Source: Gonium pectorale (lineage: Eukaryota > Chlorophyta > Chlorophyceae > Chlamydomonadales > Volvocaceae). Taken from it: a stretch of 64,000 bases of DNA. Positions within the stretch are counted from its first letter, which is position 1. Each line of letters starts with the position of its first letter. Both the position numbers and the translations under genes were made by a program. Positions 11,401 through 24,500 of the stretch are shown in pieces. Under the pieces are notes generated by a model. The model was not told where the DNA came from. It saw only the letters and a list, made by a program, of their open reading frames with translations, and searched no databases. Location of the stretch: contig LSYV01000002.1 of NCBI GenBank assembly GCA_001584585.1, forward strand, positions 1,211,197-1,275,196, in the 5' to 3' direction.

Positions 11401-13830
11401 ACGCTCAGACGAGCTGCTCCTCCTCATGCGACGTTTTCGATGCGGCCCAATTCCTCGCATTGTCCCTATCAAACCTTGCGCACCCCACATGGCATGGCGT
11501 CCACGCAGCCGAGGGCCGCGTTCGGCTACTGTTTGGGTCGTCCCCGCTGGACGGTGTGCTGGTGGTGTCGGCCCGAGGGCAATGGATGCTTCCGCTGCTG
11601 CCGGCGGCACAGATCCCCCTTAGCCGCGAGACGGCACGTGTGGTGTGCCGCTCCATGGGCGCAGGGCTGCGGGAGGCAGGTGAGCGGCGGCGTGCTGCAC
11701 AGGAAGGGGCAAGGCGCGTGCCGCATGCGCTGCGGTACGCTTGTTTGCCGCGGGCCCGTTCGTCGGTTAGGGAGCCACCGAGTGTCCGCACAGCGAGCTA
11801 GCTGGTGCGTGGTGTTTGCATACCGCGCGTCTGGCGCGGGACCACGCCGCGATCCGTTGAAGTGCGCGGTGCTTCACTTGAAGGACCCTCGGCCAGCGCG
11901 GATGCTGCGTCGGGGAGGCGCCTGTTTAGGTCAAGGATGGGCAAGTCCCGTGGGCAACATCCCCATGCGGCGTGCTGACTAGTGGACCTTGGGCATGCCG
12001 GTACCCCCACCTGCCCGCCTGCCCGCCCCGCAGCCTGGCAACCAACCGACCCGTTCGCATATCCCTGGCCGGAGCTCGAGGGCATGCCGCTCGAGTCGCT
12101 CAGCTGCGCGGGCGGGGAGGCCTCCCTGACGGGCTGCAGCATGCTGCCGGCGCCGACGCCGGCCCTGGACGCAACGCCTGTGGCGGTGGCGTGCGTGCAG
12201 GCTGGTGAGGAGGACAAGCAGAACGACATGGTTGGGGAGAAGGGCACGGGGTAATGTGGTGGGGCGCATTGGCTGGCCGGTCAAGCATGAAGCAGGGAAG
12301 GCGCTCCCACGGTGGGGATTGGCCACTCAAGGCAGGAGATGCAGCGGGCACAGCTCCCTCGACCCGTTAGGGATGTGCGCCAGTTCAATACGCACTGCGC
12401 ATGCTATGGGTGGGTGAGGGAGGAAGCGAGGGACCATGACGGGCCTTTGGGCGCTAAAACCATGTGGTTGGCAAGCGCACAAATGCCATTATTAGTCCGG
12501 CGAGCAAGCCGGGTCCTGGTGGTCTTGTAACACTGGATGTTCCGCCCATTCTTGCGCGCCCTTGTGCCTCAGATCCGGCATCACCACCACTGGCACAGCC
12601 GCCCGAGCCAGCTGTTATAGGTAGGCCGATTCCTCCAAGTGTCCTGCGAGGACGTAGCTTCCGTCTAAAGTCTAAGCACCGGCCTGCAGCGTCCGCTCCA
12701 TGGACACGGGCGCTTCATGGACCATGGTGGAATGAACATGCCTTCCTTGCTCTCCCGGTGCAGATATCCCTGTGCGCCCGCCGCCTCCAGCACCACCGCC
12801 GAGCCCTCCCGCGCCGGCGGCCTACCTGCCAAGCTCGGCAGCCTACAGGAGCGCCGGCACCATTGGCAACCGGACGCAGCCCGCCCCCTCCTCAGGAGCC
12901 CAGCGCCTCTTCCTGCGGCTGCTCTGCCCGGAACGTTTCTACGCCACAGCCCTGCTTGTCGGTAGCCCAGACGACGCTACGCTTCTCAGCCTGGAGTGCC
13001 AAGATGCGCCACCCTGCGCTGCGAGGCCGCCGACGTCTCCGGGTCCCATGCACAGTCCTAGCAGCCCCGGCCCGGGCATGCCCTCGCCGCCCGCGCCTGC
13101 TGCCCCGGTGCGCTCGCTGCGGGTGCACCACCGCATCGGCTGCAGGGCGCGCGGGCCGCAGGCAAAGGCAGACGCGGCGTCCACGACCGGTGCCGCCAAA
13201 GCGGCGCCCGCCGCCAGCGGCGACGGCGGCGACGGTAGCAGCAGTGCCGTTAAAGTCCGCGAGTCGGGCAGCGGTGGCAGTCACAACGGAGAGTCTGGCA
13301 GCGACAAGCCAACCCGACAACACCACCGACGCCGCCTATTGCAACTGAAGGATAGCGGCGCCACACCGGGCCTCAAGGTCAACGGCTTCGTCGTCGCCAG
13401 GCCGGATTTGGTGGACAGCAACGGACGCGCTGCGCCCCTGCGCAGCGTACAGCTGGGTCACCCGGATTCAGGACTCGGGACGCCACCTGCCGGCTTCGAG
13501 TCTGACTTCGAAGTGAGCCCGCTGCAGCGCTTCGCATGTACAAACGGCTTTGGGGCGCTCCGCGCGCTCGCCAGCCAGCCGCCGGCACAGCTGGCACTGC
13601 GCTGCGACAGCGGCAGCAGCAATGGTGGTGGTGTTGGCCAGGGGAGTTGGACGGAACCGGGGCTGGGCCGCGTGCAGGGTGGGGGACAGTGGCAAGTGCT
13701 GGAATGCCCCGCTGGCACGCGGGCCTCTGGCCTTGTAGCTGCGACGCGGGAGCTGACCGGCTTGGACGCGGGCGCAGTGGCTCCGCTTGGCGTTGAGTCC
13801 GTCACTCTGTACTGTTTGCAGTGCGAGTAG
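8402..13830 (+). CDS. Secreted protein with three SRCR domains
   Basis: Scavenger-receptor Cys-rich domains are extracellular protein- or ligand-binding modules common in volvocine algae; the ligand here is unknown. Twelve exons give 895 residues: 8402-8465, 8536-8616, 8711-8935, 9231-9332, 9646-9685, 10009-10094, 10368-10478, 10752-11273, 11509-11679, 12034-12204, 12573-12620, 12764-13830. Residues 1-22 are a signal peptide (MRCEVMLCGVLLALAATHAF). SRCR1 (about 23-123) shows GRVEILVNGQWGTVC, DANVICRQLGF and a final VVCYG. SRCR2 (124-236) shows GRLEVLGADGLWGSVC and LVCRQLGF. A Pro-rich linker spans 237-410. SRCR3 (411-524) is degenerate but keeps ARVVCRSMGAGL. A second Pro-rich stretch leads to about 300 unassigned residues with several Cys, ending LYCLQCE. 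No membrane anchor is visible, so it is probably secreted into the cell wall or matrix. Confidence 0.87.
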
Positions 13831-14619
13831 GATACTAGAAGCAAGAGCGGGGCGGGATGCTGGCGAAATGCTTGCCGGATTTGCTCCCCCGGGAGAATGT
13901 CTACCAGGAGCATGTTGGGAGCAGAAGAAAGGACGTGGATACCGTTGCCCAGCAGGGGTGTCAGGACGGCTGTTCAGCTGGTGAGCACGCTGTTAGAACG
14001 TTGCGTGCACGCGGCTAAAGGTATGGAGGATCGGCTGTGTCGGAGCGTGATTGCGCAGTGTTGTTTCGAAGAAGCAAGTTGGGGTAGGACTGGAGGGTCG
14101 GCCGGGGCCGGCAATTGACTGGGCGATGCCTTCATTGTAGACTGAAACATGGGGTAATCTTCCGTGTTTTCAGGCATTTGCGACATTCATTTATATACTG
14201 CATATGCAATAGCTTGCGGGGGCTGCCTGCCCTTCCAGTGCTAGTTTCAACGGTTGTCAGTTGTGACGCTCCATAGGCGTGAATCTTAGCGGCATAGCCC
14301 TAATGGCTTGTATAGCTTCGGCGCTTTCCTTGCGATGGAATTTGGCACAGGGACTTAGGGAGCGATAGGAGTTGGAAGCAGTTGAGCTGCCGGACGAGTT
14401 TGCTTTGTCTGCATCAGGCTTGTAACATATCATTTACTGCAAAAGCGCAGATATACCGAGTGTGAAGCCTTGAAGCCCCCCAGTTCGAACCATTCACTGT
14501 TTTCTTTTGGCTTCGTTTGCACTCGTTTAGGAGATTCGCACCTCTTGACCAGCATTCCATGAATTAAAGACCTTGTAGCAGGCGGGGCGGAAAAGGGACG
14601 CCCCTTGCAACCTGCGAAA
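13831..14619 (+). terminator. SRCR 3' region, with SYS1 upstream region
   Basis: No coding potential is seen between the SRCR stop and the SYS1 start. A TGTAA motif, the green-algal polyadenylation signal, lies at 14421-14425. That places the SRCR 3' end near 14440 and leaves under 200 bp for the SYS1 promoter and leader. Confidence 0.55.
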
Positions 14620-17026
14620 ATGCTTTACGGAGCGGCGGTCAGTTCTCTGCCGGCTCCTTGTGCCAGCCTCTTGTTTCCATCTTTTTGGTGTATCTTGATT
14701 TCCGCAGGTCTGGGACCCTGTGCTGATCATTGCACAGATAGTCACCCTGCAATGCCTCTTCTACCTGAGCCTAGGCCTCTGGCAGGGACTGCTTCTAGGT
14801 GAGGAGCTGGGAGTGCTGGACCTGCGGCCAACTTTGCTTCCCAGCGCTCTGCCCCTCACCGGTCTCCTTCCTTTACCCGTCCACTCCCCTGGCCTCAAAA
14901 CCCTCACGCACGTTGCTGGCCTCTTCCCTCCCAGGTCCCTCCGTGGGGCGGTTGTCGATCGCCCACCTTTTTGGCTGGAAGCTCTACAGCTTGGGGACAT
15001 ACGTGGGGTGGATGAGCGTCGTGTCTTTGCTATTGACGTCGGTGCTGGGGGCCGTTTTCCTGGTCTGGATTGTAAGTGCCGTTGCGCTTAGCGGCAATAT
15101 GCTATGCTTGGCAGCAAGCATCAACGACGCATCACGCCTGACGTTGTGCCGGGCTTCCTATGGCGGCCTGCAATGTCCCCTGCCCCCACCGACCCACCGC
15201 TACCTTCTTGTATGGCCAACTGAGCACGCTTTGCTCGCACATCCAGCCCAGCCCCCAGCGCTTCTGCAGATCCTCTCCTGCTCCGGCAACTGGTTACCAC
15301 CCCTCCCCCTGAACACGATTGTCCATGCATCGCCCCCCTCCCCGCGCAGGTTGAGCGCGCGAAGAAGTGCCTAGACTTTGCATCAACATGCTTCCTGTTC
15401 CACTTCTTGTTCTGCTGGCGCCATGACGGCTTTCCCACCCGCCTAGAGTGGTGCGTGTGGGCAGCTGCGATCCCGCTGGCTTGGCCTTAAGGTGGCTTTC
15501 AGCAGGCGTTTCGCGTGGCTGTCCGTGGCGATTCGTGGCTGTCACGGCTCTGGCTTCACGCCACTGTGTCGCAAGGGGGGCAGCCGCGCCCTGCAATTAT
15601 CCCCTATCAGCTATGCCCATGGGTTGGGCGTGTGCCCTCAGTGCAAGTGCCTCTCGACACTTCCCACACATGCGGCCACACATGTGCACCGGGTGGCGTG
15701 GCTGCATCAGCCGAGGTCTTTACCGAGTCCAGAATGCTAGGTGCCCAACCTTTCACCCACCTGCGGCACGCGTCCATGAAATCCCAGTCCGCACCCAATC
15801 CTGGACACGTGTACGGGCACGCGACAGCTGGCCGGTTGTACCCTGCCCTCTGCCCTCCATACCCTCCCCTGTCGGCAGGTGGCTGGCGAACATCCTGGGG
15901 TTGGTCATCATGTCCCTGTTCGGGGAGTGGCTCTGTCTGCGGCGGGAGATGCAGGAGATTCCCCTCAGTGAGTGCAGCTTTCATGTCACTGCAGGAAACT
16001 AGAATGAGCACGCTCGCAACAGCGTTCATGAATTCCTCGATTGCCGTGGGGGTCTTTAGCATTTGCTGCAGAAGGAAATGTGGTGGGCTCCGCCGATTCC
16101 GCATTGACATTTGCACCAGTGTTCTAGCAATGTTCACCTGGCGGCCCCCAAGAAGAGGCAGCCTGCCCACCTGGGCCGCTGTACATATCGCGTCCACACG
16201 CAATGCGCCTTCACTAGAGTCGCGTGCGCCACGCCCTGTTGGTACCTCCACCCTCCCCGCCCTGCCCTCGTGCACTCCGCCCCGTGCTCCCTCCTTTCCC
16301 GCCCCGTCCTCGCACCACGCCCTATCCGACGCTCTGCGGCGCCGCCCCTGCCACGCCTCGGCTGTCGGCCTGTGCCGCCATCGCCACCACCACCCGCTTG
16401 CCGCTGCATCTGTCATGCCGTCGCCGGCACCATCTCTCCCCAGGTGAGCGTCCGGTCGCATCGGGTCCGGCCCCGCTTGCGCCGCCGCCCGCGTCCGGCG
16501 CCGCGCAGGCGGTGCGCAACACGTTAGCGGCCTGGCTGCTGCCGCTGGCGCCCGCTGCGGTGGGCTCCGCCCGGTATCGTGACAGCCGGTTGCTTCGGCC
16601 CTTCGCGGCGCTGACCACCGCGCTCAAGAGGTATCCGCAGCATGGCCTGCTGGCTCACTTGACGCCATGCCGCATGTGGCGCTGCAGCGGGGGTAGCACT
16701 GGCCGCAACGGCGTTCCAAAGTCGTGTCTGGGGTGAAGCAGGCGCCACGGGGTCTCGAGAGTCGGTACTGGCTCTGAACATGTAGCACCTTGGCCACCAT
16801 TCGTATGACCCCGGACGCTCTGTAGCTAGTCCAGCTGGCGGACGGGGTGCTTGGCACGTGCGGTTGTCGACGGCTTCGCTGCCTGCCTCCCTGTCCCCCT
16901 GACCCATGCCCCTCCACCGTCCGGGACGGCCTGCCCTGGCCGTCGGCACCCCTCCGCCTCCGCGCGCCCCCTCCCCGCCGCGCCGCCTCGCTGCTGTGCA
17001 GATACGTTGAGAGGTCGCGGAGCTAG
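14620..17026 (+). CDS. SYS1: SYS1 homologue, Golgi membrane protein
   Basis: SYS1 is a four-span Golgi membrane protein that recruits the ARFRP1/Arl3 GTPase for trans-Golgi traffic. Seven exons give 215 residues: 14620-14637, 14708-14798, 14935-15071, 15350-15450, 15879-15967, 16444-16630, 17002-17026. The N-terminus MLYGAA-VWDPVLIIAQIV matches the plant form. Family marks include LFYLSLGLW, AKKCLDFASTCFLFHFL and GEWLCLRREMQEIPLS. Four hydrophobic spans are evident. The protein exceeds the ~156-residue animal form by a C-terminal Pro/Ala extension. The last two exons are less certain: a different acceptor would put the stop at 17192 after an Ala/Gly/Ser-rich tail. The first exon is only 18 nt and ends at a GTCAGT donor. 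Confidence 0.88.
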
Positions 17027-18595
17027 CGCCGCTTCCGGGGGGGCTGGAGGCGCCGGCTCGTCCGGCACGGGCGGCGGCGCTGGGTCCTCAGTGGGCACCT
17101 CGTCAGCGGTCCAGATGTCTTCAGCCGCCGTCAGCAAGGCCGGTCCCAAGGGCTCTGTGAGCCAGCAGGCCGGCGGAGCCAACAACGTTTAGCCTGAACC
17201 GCCAGCTGCATGCCCAAGTGGTGTGGCGCTCTCAGCCGTTTGGTTTGGTCATGGGTTTACAGGACAACGCGAGAGGGGCGGGTTGTGGGGGGCGATGCGG
17301 ACGGCTTCGTCTGCCGGGGCCGTGGCACCAGACGGGATGCCGGTGCGGACGTCGTGCAGCGCCAGCCGTGCGCCTGGTAGTGGCGTTGCGTACGAGGTGC
17401 CGTGGGCTGTCGGCTCCCGATCTGTCTTTCGCTGCAGAGGTACAGGTACGCTGGTTGGCCGCAGGCGGAGGGCCACAGCGTGGGCGCGCGGAGTTGCATC
17501 CAAAGGGCGGGCGCGACCGCTGCGCTGCATGCAAAGCTCGACGGGGCACCCGGATGACGCTTCGACACCTTGCGTCTGGCCCAGATACACAACAGGAGCG
17601 GGTGTTGCAGGAGTGGTGGTGCAAAGCCTGATGTAGCTGCGCCTCGCTGGTGGGGCAAGGAGGCAGACCTTCGCGACGTTTTGCTGCTTAGGCGGACTGC
17701 GGTGCTGGCATCAGAACGGTCAGATGGAGAGTACTCGACTGGTCAGTCAGTCCGTAGCAGTCCAGGGAAGGACGTTGCGATGCCGTGCCGGCATACATGG
17801 GGTCCCATGCTGCGATCAGGATGCGGTATTTGTGGACCCGACATGAAACTCGACCTGCCAACCTGGAACCGCGCCGTAGTTGGTACTGCACAACTGCAGC
17901 TTGTCCGATTACTTGTTCGAGCGAGGCATTGGGGTTCTTTCAAGCCGGCTGGGGCGTTTGATCCCACTGTGTAACAATTAACAAGCGGCAGAAGCTGCTG
18001 AATACGGCCGTGGGAACGTTGGCGATGCCCGGTCGGACAGCCAGGGACAGCTTGTCTGCACGGCAAGGTATGCAGCAGTACGCCCACAAGGCACCACGGC
18101 CCTCTCGCCCTGGTCCAATATGCCCTCGCCAAAAAGGCATCGACCACCGTCCGTGCTAAGCCACTGCCGTACGTGGGCCGACTAGGCTACATAGGGTTCT
18201 ATATAGCGCAGGTGGACAAAGTTTATAAGCAGCCTTGATTGTAGTCTCCTTTGTCCTTCACAGGAGAGTCTCCCCTGGTCCTTAACAATGAATGTACATT
18301 ATTCTTTGCAGTAATACAGTACGCCAGTGCGCGTCCTGCAACCCAGCGCCTGCCCCCGCCTGCTGCCTTCGCCCCACGCAGCCACGCTCGAGCCTTCTCC
18401 CTCACCACCGAACGCTGGACGCGGACGACCGCCGCCTCAGGACCTTTAGCCGTTATTATTCGCACATAGGGCAACCGCCTTATGAGACCCGTCGCGTCGC
18501 TGCCCCGCCCATCGGCCCCCTCCTCGAATCTGCCCAGTCAGCACATGCTGGTCGCGTGAGTCCTTCCGTCCGATGCAACACGGACAGCCGAACCC
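17027..18595. other. Convergent intergenic region
   Basis: This lies between the ends of two convergent genes. A TGTAA at 17970-17974 could end the SYS1 transcript. Overlapping open frames at 17220-17640 lack start context, splice structure and similarity to anything I know; I read them as GC-driven noise. No RNA gene is seen. Confidence 0.4.
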
Positions 18596-21500
18596 TCACA
18601 TGAAGCGCTTAGCCATTGCGGCAAGCCGCGCCTCGTCCCGCTTGCTCTCCTCAAACCGGTCCATCGGCTTCCTCGGCCCCTTGCCGCCCCCCTGCCGCCC
18701 CTTCGCCCCCGCGCCACCCCCGCCACCCGCCGCAGGCTTGTCCCTCGGCTGTCCGAACCGCGACTGCACGTGGCCGTACGGATCCCCGCCGCCACCGCCA
18801 CCGGCCTCGCTGCCGGGCCCGCCGCGGCCGCCTCCGACGCTGCCCGGCGCCGGTGGCAGCGGCCCCGGGCCGCCGCCGCCTCCGGGCGGTCCATACCCCA
18901 TGCCCCCGTACATGGGGCCCCCGCCGGGCAGCATCATCATCATCCCCGGACCGCCCGCGAGGACGCCGGCGGGCGAGGGCATGCCCACGAAGCCAGGACC
19001 ACCGCCCATCATGCCCATCATCTCCATCCCCCCGCCGCCGCCGCCACCTCCTCCGGCGCCGCCGTCGTACGCCATGACGCTGCCCGGCCCACCGCCGGCT
19101 CGCCCCGGTCCGCCCGAGTGCGGTGGCGGCCCGCCCAGCTCGCCCATCCCCGGCAGACCCATGGGTCGCAGGTTGACGGGCGGCAGCTTGGGGATGTTGC
19201 TGTGCCCTCCACCGCCGCCCATCGACGGCGGCGGCAGCCCCCCCGCCAGCAACGGCCGACCTCCGCCGGGGCCCCCATGTGCCTGAGCCATGAGCATCGC
19301 CGGTGGCATGATCCCCGCCATCGAGGCCAGACCATGCATCCCCATGCCCATCCCCATGCCCGGCCCCGGCCCGGCCCCGCCCGCGGCGTGGTGCGCAAAG
19401 CTCTGCGCGGCGGCTATCGCCCCGCTCAGCTCCACGCCCCGCTCCCGGCCGATGTACAGCTTGTCCAGCAGGCGGTCCATCTTGTCCTTGGTGGCGTCCA
19501 GCTCCTTCTTGCGCTCCAGCACCTCGTTCTTGACGTCCATGACGGCCGCGGTGGTGAGATGCGCCTGGTGCTGCCAGCGATTCATCTCCTGCGCCATCAG
19601 CTGCTTGGGGAATGGGGAGGGGTGGGGAGGAGCAGGGGGGGAGGGAGGCAGGCACAGGGGTGGGGGGAGGGGGAGGGGAAGGGGAGCAAGTAACAGCTAG
19701 TGCGGATGCACGGTGTGCGCGGCCGTACGTGTGCGCGGCCGTACGTGTATGCGGCCGTACGTGTGCGCGGCCGTACGTGTGCGCGGCCGTACGTGTGCAA
19801 CGCAAGCCAGACCAAGCTCGTGTATCCCATTGTGGCCTCTCGAAATCCCTGTTCAGGCGCAGTCCCGCCACCCCACTGCCGACCTCCCAACAGGCCGAAG
19901 TCAGCAGGCCACCATCGAAAACCCGCCCCACCTTCCCACGCGCCGCACCTGCCCGCCACCACTGCCCGCATCCCCTTTTCCCTTGCCCTCGCCGGTCCCC
20001 GCTCCCAAGGCCTGCAGGCGGTCCCGTCCTCCCGCGCCCGGATAGCTCTTGCGCCGGCCTGCTTCCAGGACGGGCCTGGCGCCATGCGCCGAAGGCTCCT
20101 CCAGCCATCACGCCCCCCACACGCCTCAACCCCCCGCAAGGCCCAGTCCCTCTCGGACCCCTCCGCCCCCGCACCTGCCCCACCTGCGTGCGGTACGACA
20201 GCTCGTCCCGCATCCGGCCCAGCTCCTCCTGCAGGTTGCCGATGCGCGCCTGGTACTCGGCCTCCAGGCGGGCCCGGTCCACCGCCTCCGCCGCCCGAAT
20301 GCGCTCCTCGCTGGAGGCCAGTGCCTCCTGCGCCTTGGCCACCTCGCCGCGAGCAGCCTGCAGCTCCGCCTCAAAGTCCTGCCGCATCGCCTCCAGCGCG
20401 TTCCGCTCCTGTGCGTGCACCGCAGGGGTGGCAGGAGCTGGTTTGCATGGCGGGGTGGTCGGCAGCGTGTTCGCCGGAAAGGTCAGCGGAGTGGTTGACA
20501 GGGCCGCCGCGAGTTGCATAATTCGCGCGGATGCCGCTCCTCCACCCGTCTTCCCAAAGCCCACCCCTGCCGCGTCGCGGCATCTTTGGACCTTCATGAA
20601 CTAATCCCCACACCCGCCGCGCGGGCCCGCACCCGCTTGATTCCGTTCCGCTCCTCCTCCAGCAGCTTCTGCTCCTCACGCCGCTTCTTCATCACGTCCT
20701 CCAGCTTGTTCTTAGACTCGAGCTCGGCCGTGATGGCCGCCTGTGGAATGTGAGGTTTTGGTGGGGGGGGGGAAGGGAAAGTGGAATGAATAAGCTGGGC
20801 GACAGCAGCGTTTGGGGGGAGGGGACAGCAGCGTTTGGGGGGTAACATGAGGTGGAGGTTGGGGGGGGGGGGCAATCACGGTTGAGAGTGGCTCAGGGTG
20901 GCTAATGACGGTTAAGGGCGTGGGCAGGACATTGCGGCCAGAGCGCATGCAGAGAGGAGGGGAGGGGGCGGACAGGGGCTGCTACGTAGACGCGTAAAGG
21001 GGGCGCGCAAGGATGCGACGGGGCGCACCCCCGCGCCGCCGCTGTTCTCGCCACGACGGATCGCACAGCGTCAACGGTTATCGCTGCTGCCCCTTACAGC
21101 ACGGGACGGTTGCAGCCGCTGCAACCCCACAGAGCATCGCATAGCACTCGCCTGCAGCAGCTCCTCGGCCTTCTTGCGCGCCGCCTGCTCCGCCTTGAAG
21201 TGCTTTTCGATCCGCAGTATCATGTCTTCCAGCTCCTCGCGCGCGCGAGCCTCCATCGCCAACTGCTGGTCGTAACGCTCGCGCTCCGCCGCCAGCATTG
21301 CTTCCGCCTCCTCCGCCGACACTCCCCCGCCACCAGCGTTAACGCCACCGCCGCCACCGCCGCTGAAGCTTTCCTGCCCAGCGCCGCCCCTGCTAACGGG
21401 TGCCGCCGCCGCTGCCGCCGCGGCGCTGGCGGTAGCGGCCTCGGCAATGTCGGCGGCGCCGCCACCTGCCGCCCCGCTCTCAAGATAATGCTCATATGCG

Positions 21501-24500
21501 CCATACAACTCGGGCGATGGTACGGCACTGTACGACTGCATGGCGCTGTACGGCCCGTCCTGGCTGCTGTAAATTCCGACGGCACCAGGTGACACCTGGG
21601 TGCGCTCAGTCATGGACCTGGGCCGGGGCTGAGGGACGAGCTCCCCGCCGTACGCCACATACCCTGGCCCGGCGTCCTCTGGCGCAGGAGGCACCCCAGC
21701 ATACTCGCCCCCACGGTCCAACTGCTCAGGAGGCCCCTCCCCGCGGCCGTTAGCGCCGACCGCCTGTGGCGGTTCGTACGACGGATAACCGTACGGGTAC
21801 GACGGGTACGGCTCTGCCTGGCCGTGCTCGGCTTCCGCCGCCAGTGGCTGCTGCGGCTGCAGGAGGCCTTGTAAGGTCGCCTGCGCGGCTTCGTCCGGGT
21901 AGCCGCGACGCTCGTCCCATCTTGGTTCGGCTATGGGTACGGGCTGCACGTCTTGCTTTCCGTACCCGTACCCGTAGCCTGGGTCGTCGCCTAGGCTCTT
22001 CTGGTTCTGGGACTCCTGTCCCCGACCCTTAGCGAGATACGAGTCCTGGTCCTGCAAGGCTGGCTGCAGCTCGGGATACGAGGCTTGCGGTGCCGGGCTG
22101 AGACGCCCCGGGGACAGCTCCGGGAACGGCGCAGACGGCGGCTGGAAAGGGTCGGTGGGCGGCGGGACGCTCTGACTCGGCAGCCCGTGCCGCGGGCTGC
22201 GGCCGCTTCCGGAGAGCCCCGCGCCGGGCGAGGCCGAGCCGGAGGCAGCAGCAGCAGGATCGGGGGGCGGCGCCAACTCGGCTGGCGCCGGCTGTGGCGG
22301 CTCCTGCCGTACTCCTGGGGGCTTGGGCAGCTGACTGCCGGAGTGCTTCTTCGGGGATCTCTGGGGAGACGGAGACTTAGCCTCTGGGAAGTCGGGCGTT
22401 CCGAGGGGCTCCCGGTCTGGTGGGTGAAGCAGCAGCTGCGCCGGCTCACCGGGAGGTGGTGATTGCGACGGCCCGGATCGTGGCTGTAGCTCCGGCACCA
22501 TGGCTTGCCGGGATTCCGGCGAGGGCGAAGCAGCGGGCTCAAATTCGGGTGTGTCCGCAGGTTGATGTCCCGGAGGCTGAAGCTCTGGTGTCCGCGCAGA
22601 CCGCGGCCCAGGCGACGGTGAAGGCTCGGGGTCCGGCTCGGCAGTCCGCACAGAGCGAAGCCCGGGTGACAGCCCAGGCTCTGGCTCGGGTGTCCGTACG
22701 GGTCGGGGCTCCGGCGACATCCCCAGCGGGGCCTCTGGAGTCCGCACGGCGCGGGGCTCAGGTGACGGCGCAGGCTGCGCCTCCGGCTCGGCAGTTGCCT
22801 GCGCAGGCAGAGGCTCAGGCGACGGCGAAGCCCCGGGGTCCGGCTCCGCAGCCCGAGCCGCCAGAGGCTCGCCTTGGAGCGCGTCAGGTGGTGGAGCCCC
22901 TTCGGCCCTCTGCTCCATGAAGGCCTCATCCGGCTGAGGCTTTGGCTCTGGCGCTGGTGTCGACTTCTTGGCTGACGGTGGAGCGGATCTCGCCGCGACA
23001 GGCTGTGCCTTTACGGAGGTCGGGGCCAGCGGCGATGGCTGCTCCGCCGCGTCCCCCGAGTCCGTCGGGCCAGCTGCCTCCTCCGGGGCTGAGGATACCG
23101 GTGGGTCTGGCTGGGGCTCTATTGGCTCGGGCTCGGGCGACGGCGCAGGAGGCGGCGTTTTGGCTGACGTGGGAGCAGAGCTTACTCCTTTTGCCGGCTT
23201 CTTTGCCGAGGTCGGGCCCGGTACCGGCTCTGTCTTCACCTCCGGTTCTGCGGTTGCAGCTCCCTCAGCTTCCGGGGTCAAACCGGTGCCAAGGGGAGGA
23301 TTCGATGACGGGGCCACGGCGGTTTTCTTTGCTGACGTGGGTGCTGACTTCGCCCCGGCTGCCGGCTTCGCGTCGGATGTTGGCACCGTTGCCGTTGCCG
23401 GCTCTTCCCCTGCCTCAGGCCCTTCCGGTGCCGCTGGTTGGCCCGCCTCCTTCGCCGGATCAGGCTCCGCTTGAGCCTCCGGCGCCGCGTCTGCCGCTGG
23501 TGCCGGCTTCTTGGCGGATGCTGGCGCCGCCTTCTTCGCCGCCGCCGCTTTGGGCGTCTTCATCGGCTTGGGAGCCGCAGGCACGTCAGCGTCGGCCTCA
23601 GGTCCCGCCGGCGCAGACGCCGCCGCCGGTGCAGGGTCTGGCTGCGCTCCCGGCCCTGCCTCCGCCGCCCCCACCTCGGCCGTCCCGGCCTCCACCGCCG
23701 CTGTTGCCGCTGGCGCTGCTGCCGCCGGTGCGATTGGCTTCTTTTTGGCCGAAGCAATGACGGGCTTCACCAGCACGCCAGGCTTCTTGGCCGCCGGTAC
23801 AGGCTCCGACTTGGCCTGTGACTCTGGGGCCTGCAGTTCAGCCCGATCGGAGGGCTCCTGCCCATCAGGAGGAGGCTGCACCTCCGGCGGCGAAGGCTCT
23901 GAGCCCGGCACCGGAGGCTTCTTAGCCGATGCCGGGTCAGGCTTTGCCGCGGCTGCGGGCTTCTTGGCGGGCTTGGATTCCACCGGTGGTGCCTCTGACT
24001 GAGTACCCGGCTCAGCCGCTGCGGCTCCTCCGGGATCCACTGCTGCCTGGTCCGGCTGGGGCGCTGGCGCCTTTGCCGGGGCCGGTTTTTTCGGAGCCGG
24101 CTTCGCAGGTGCTGCGGGCTTCTTTGCTTGCGCCGGCGTCGTGTCCGGCTTGGCCTCCGCTTCCACATGTGGACCCTCCTCAGACCTCGCGCCCTCAGCT
24201 TCTTCAGGATGCAACGGAGAGGCTGGGGTCCCTTCAACCGCGGCCGCTTTGGCCGGACCTTGCGCTGATTTAGCCGTTGCAGCGGGCTTCTTTGCTACTT
24301 TAGGCGCCACGGGGGCCGGTGGCTCAGGCTTGGCCTCCGAGTCTGGTGGGGCAGCCCCGTCGGCGTCCTGCCCCAGGGCAGGGTCCGGCTGGGGCACTGG
24401 CGCTGCGGCCGGTGCTGACTTCTTTTGCGGTGGCCCAGCCTTCGGCTTCACGGATCCCTGTTGCGCACCCCCTGACGCTGCGTCGGCGGCAATGCCACCG

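Noticed and set aside
17218..17658. Several overlapping ~130-codon frames on both strands
   Set aside because: They overlap on both strands, lack splice context and show no recognisable domain; GC-rich 3' region is a sufficient explanation.
18573..19693. Long plus-strand Pro/Ala-rich open frames
   Set aside because: They are antisense shadows of the Gly/Met-rich last exon of the minus-strand gene.
18651..20597. 648-codon minus-strand open frame
   Set aside because: It reads through an intron with tandem repeats and overlaps the true exons in another frame. The coiled-coil exons explain this stretch.
22085..24002. Plus-strand open frames opposite the coiled-coil gene
   Set aside because: These are antisense shadows with Arg/Leu- or Ala/Gly-rich noise; the minus-strand frame has a consistent repeat structure.
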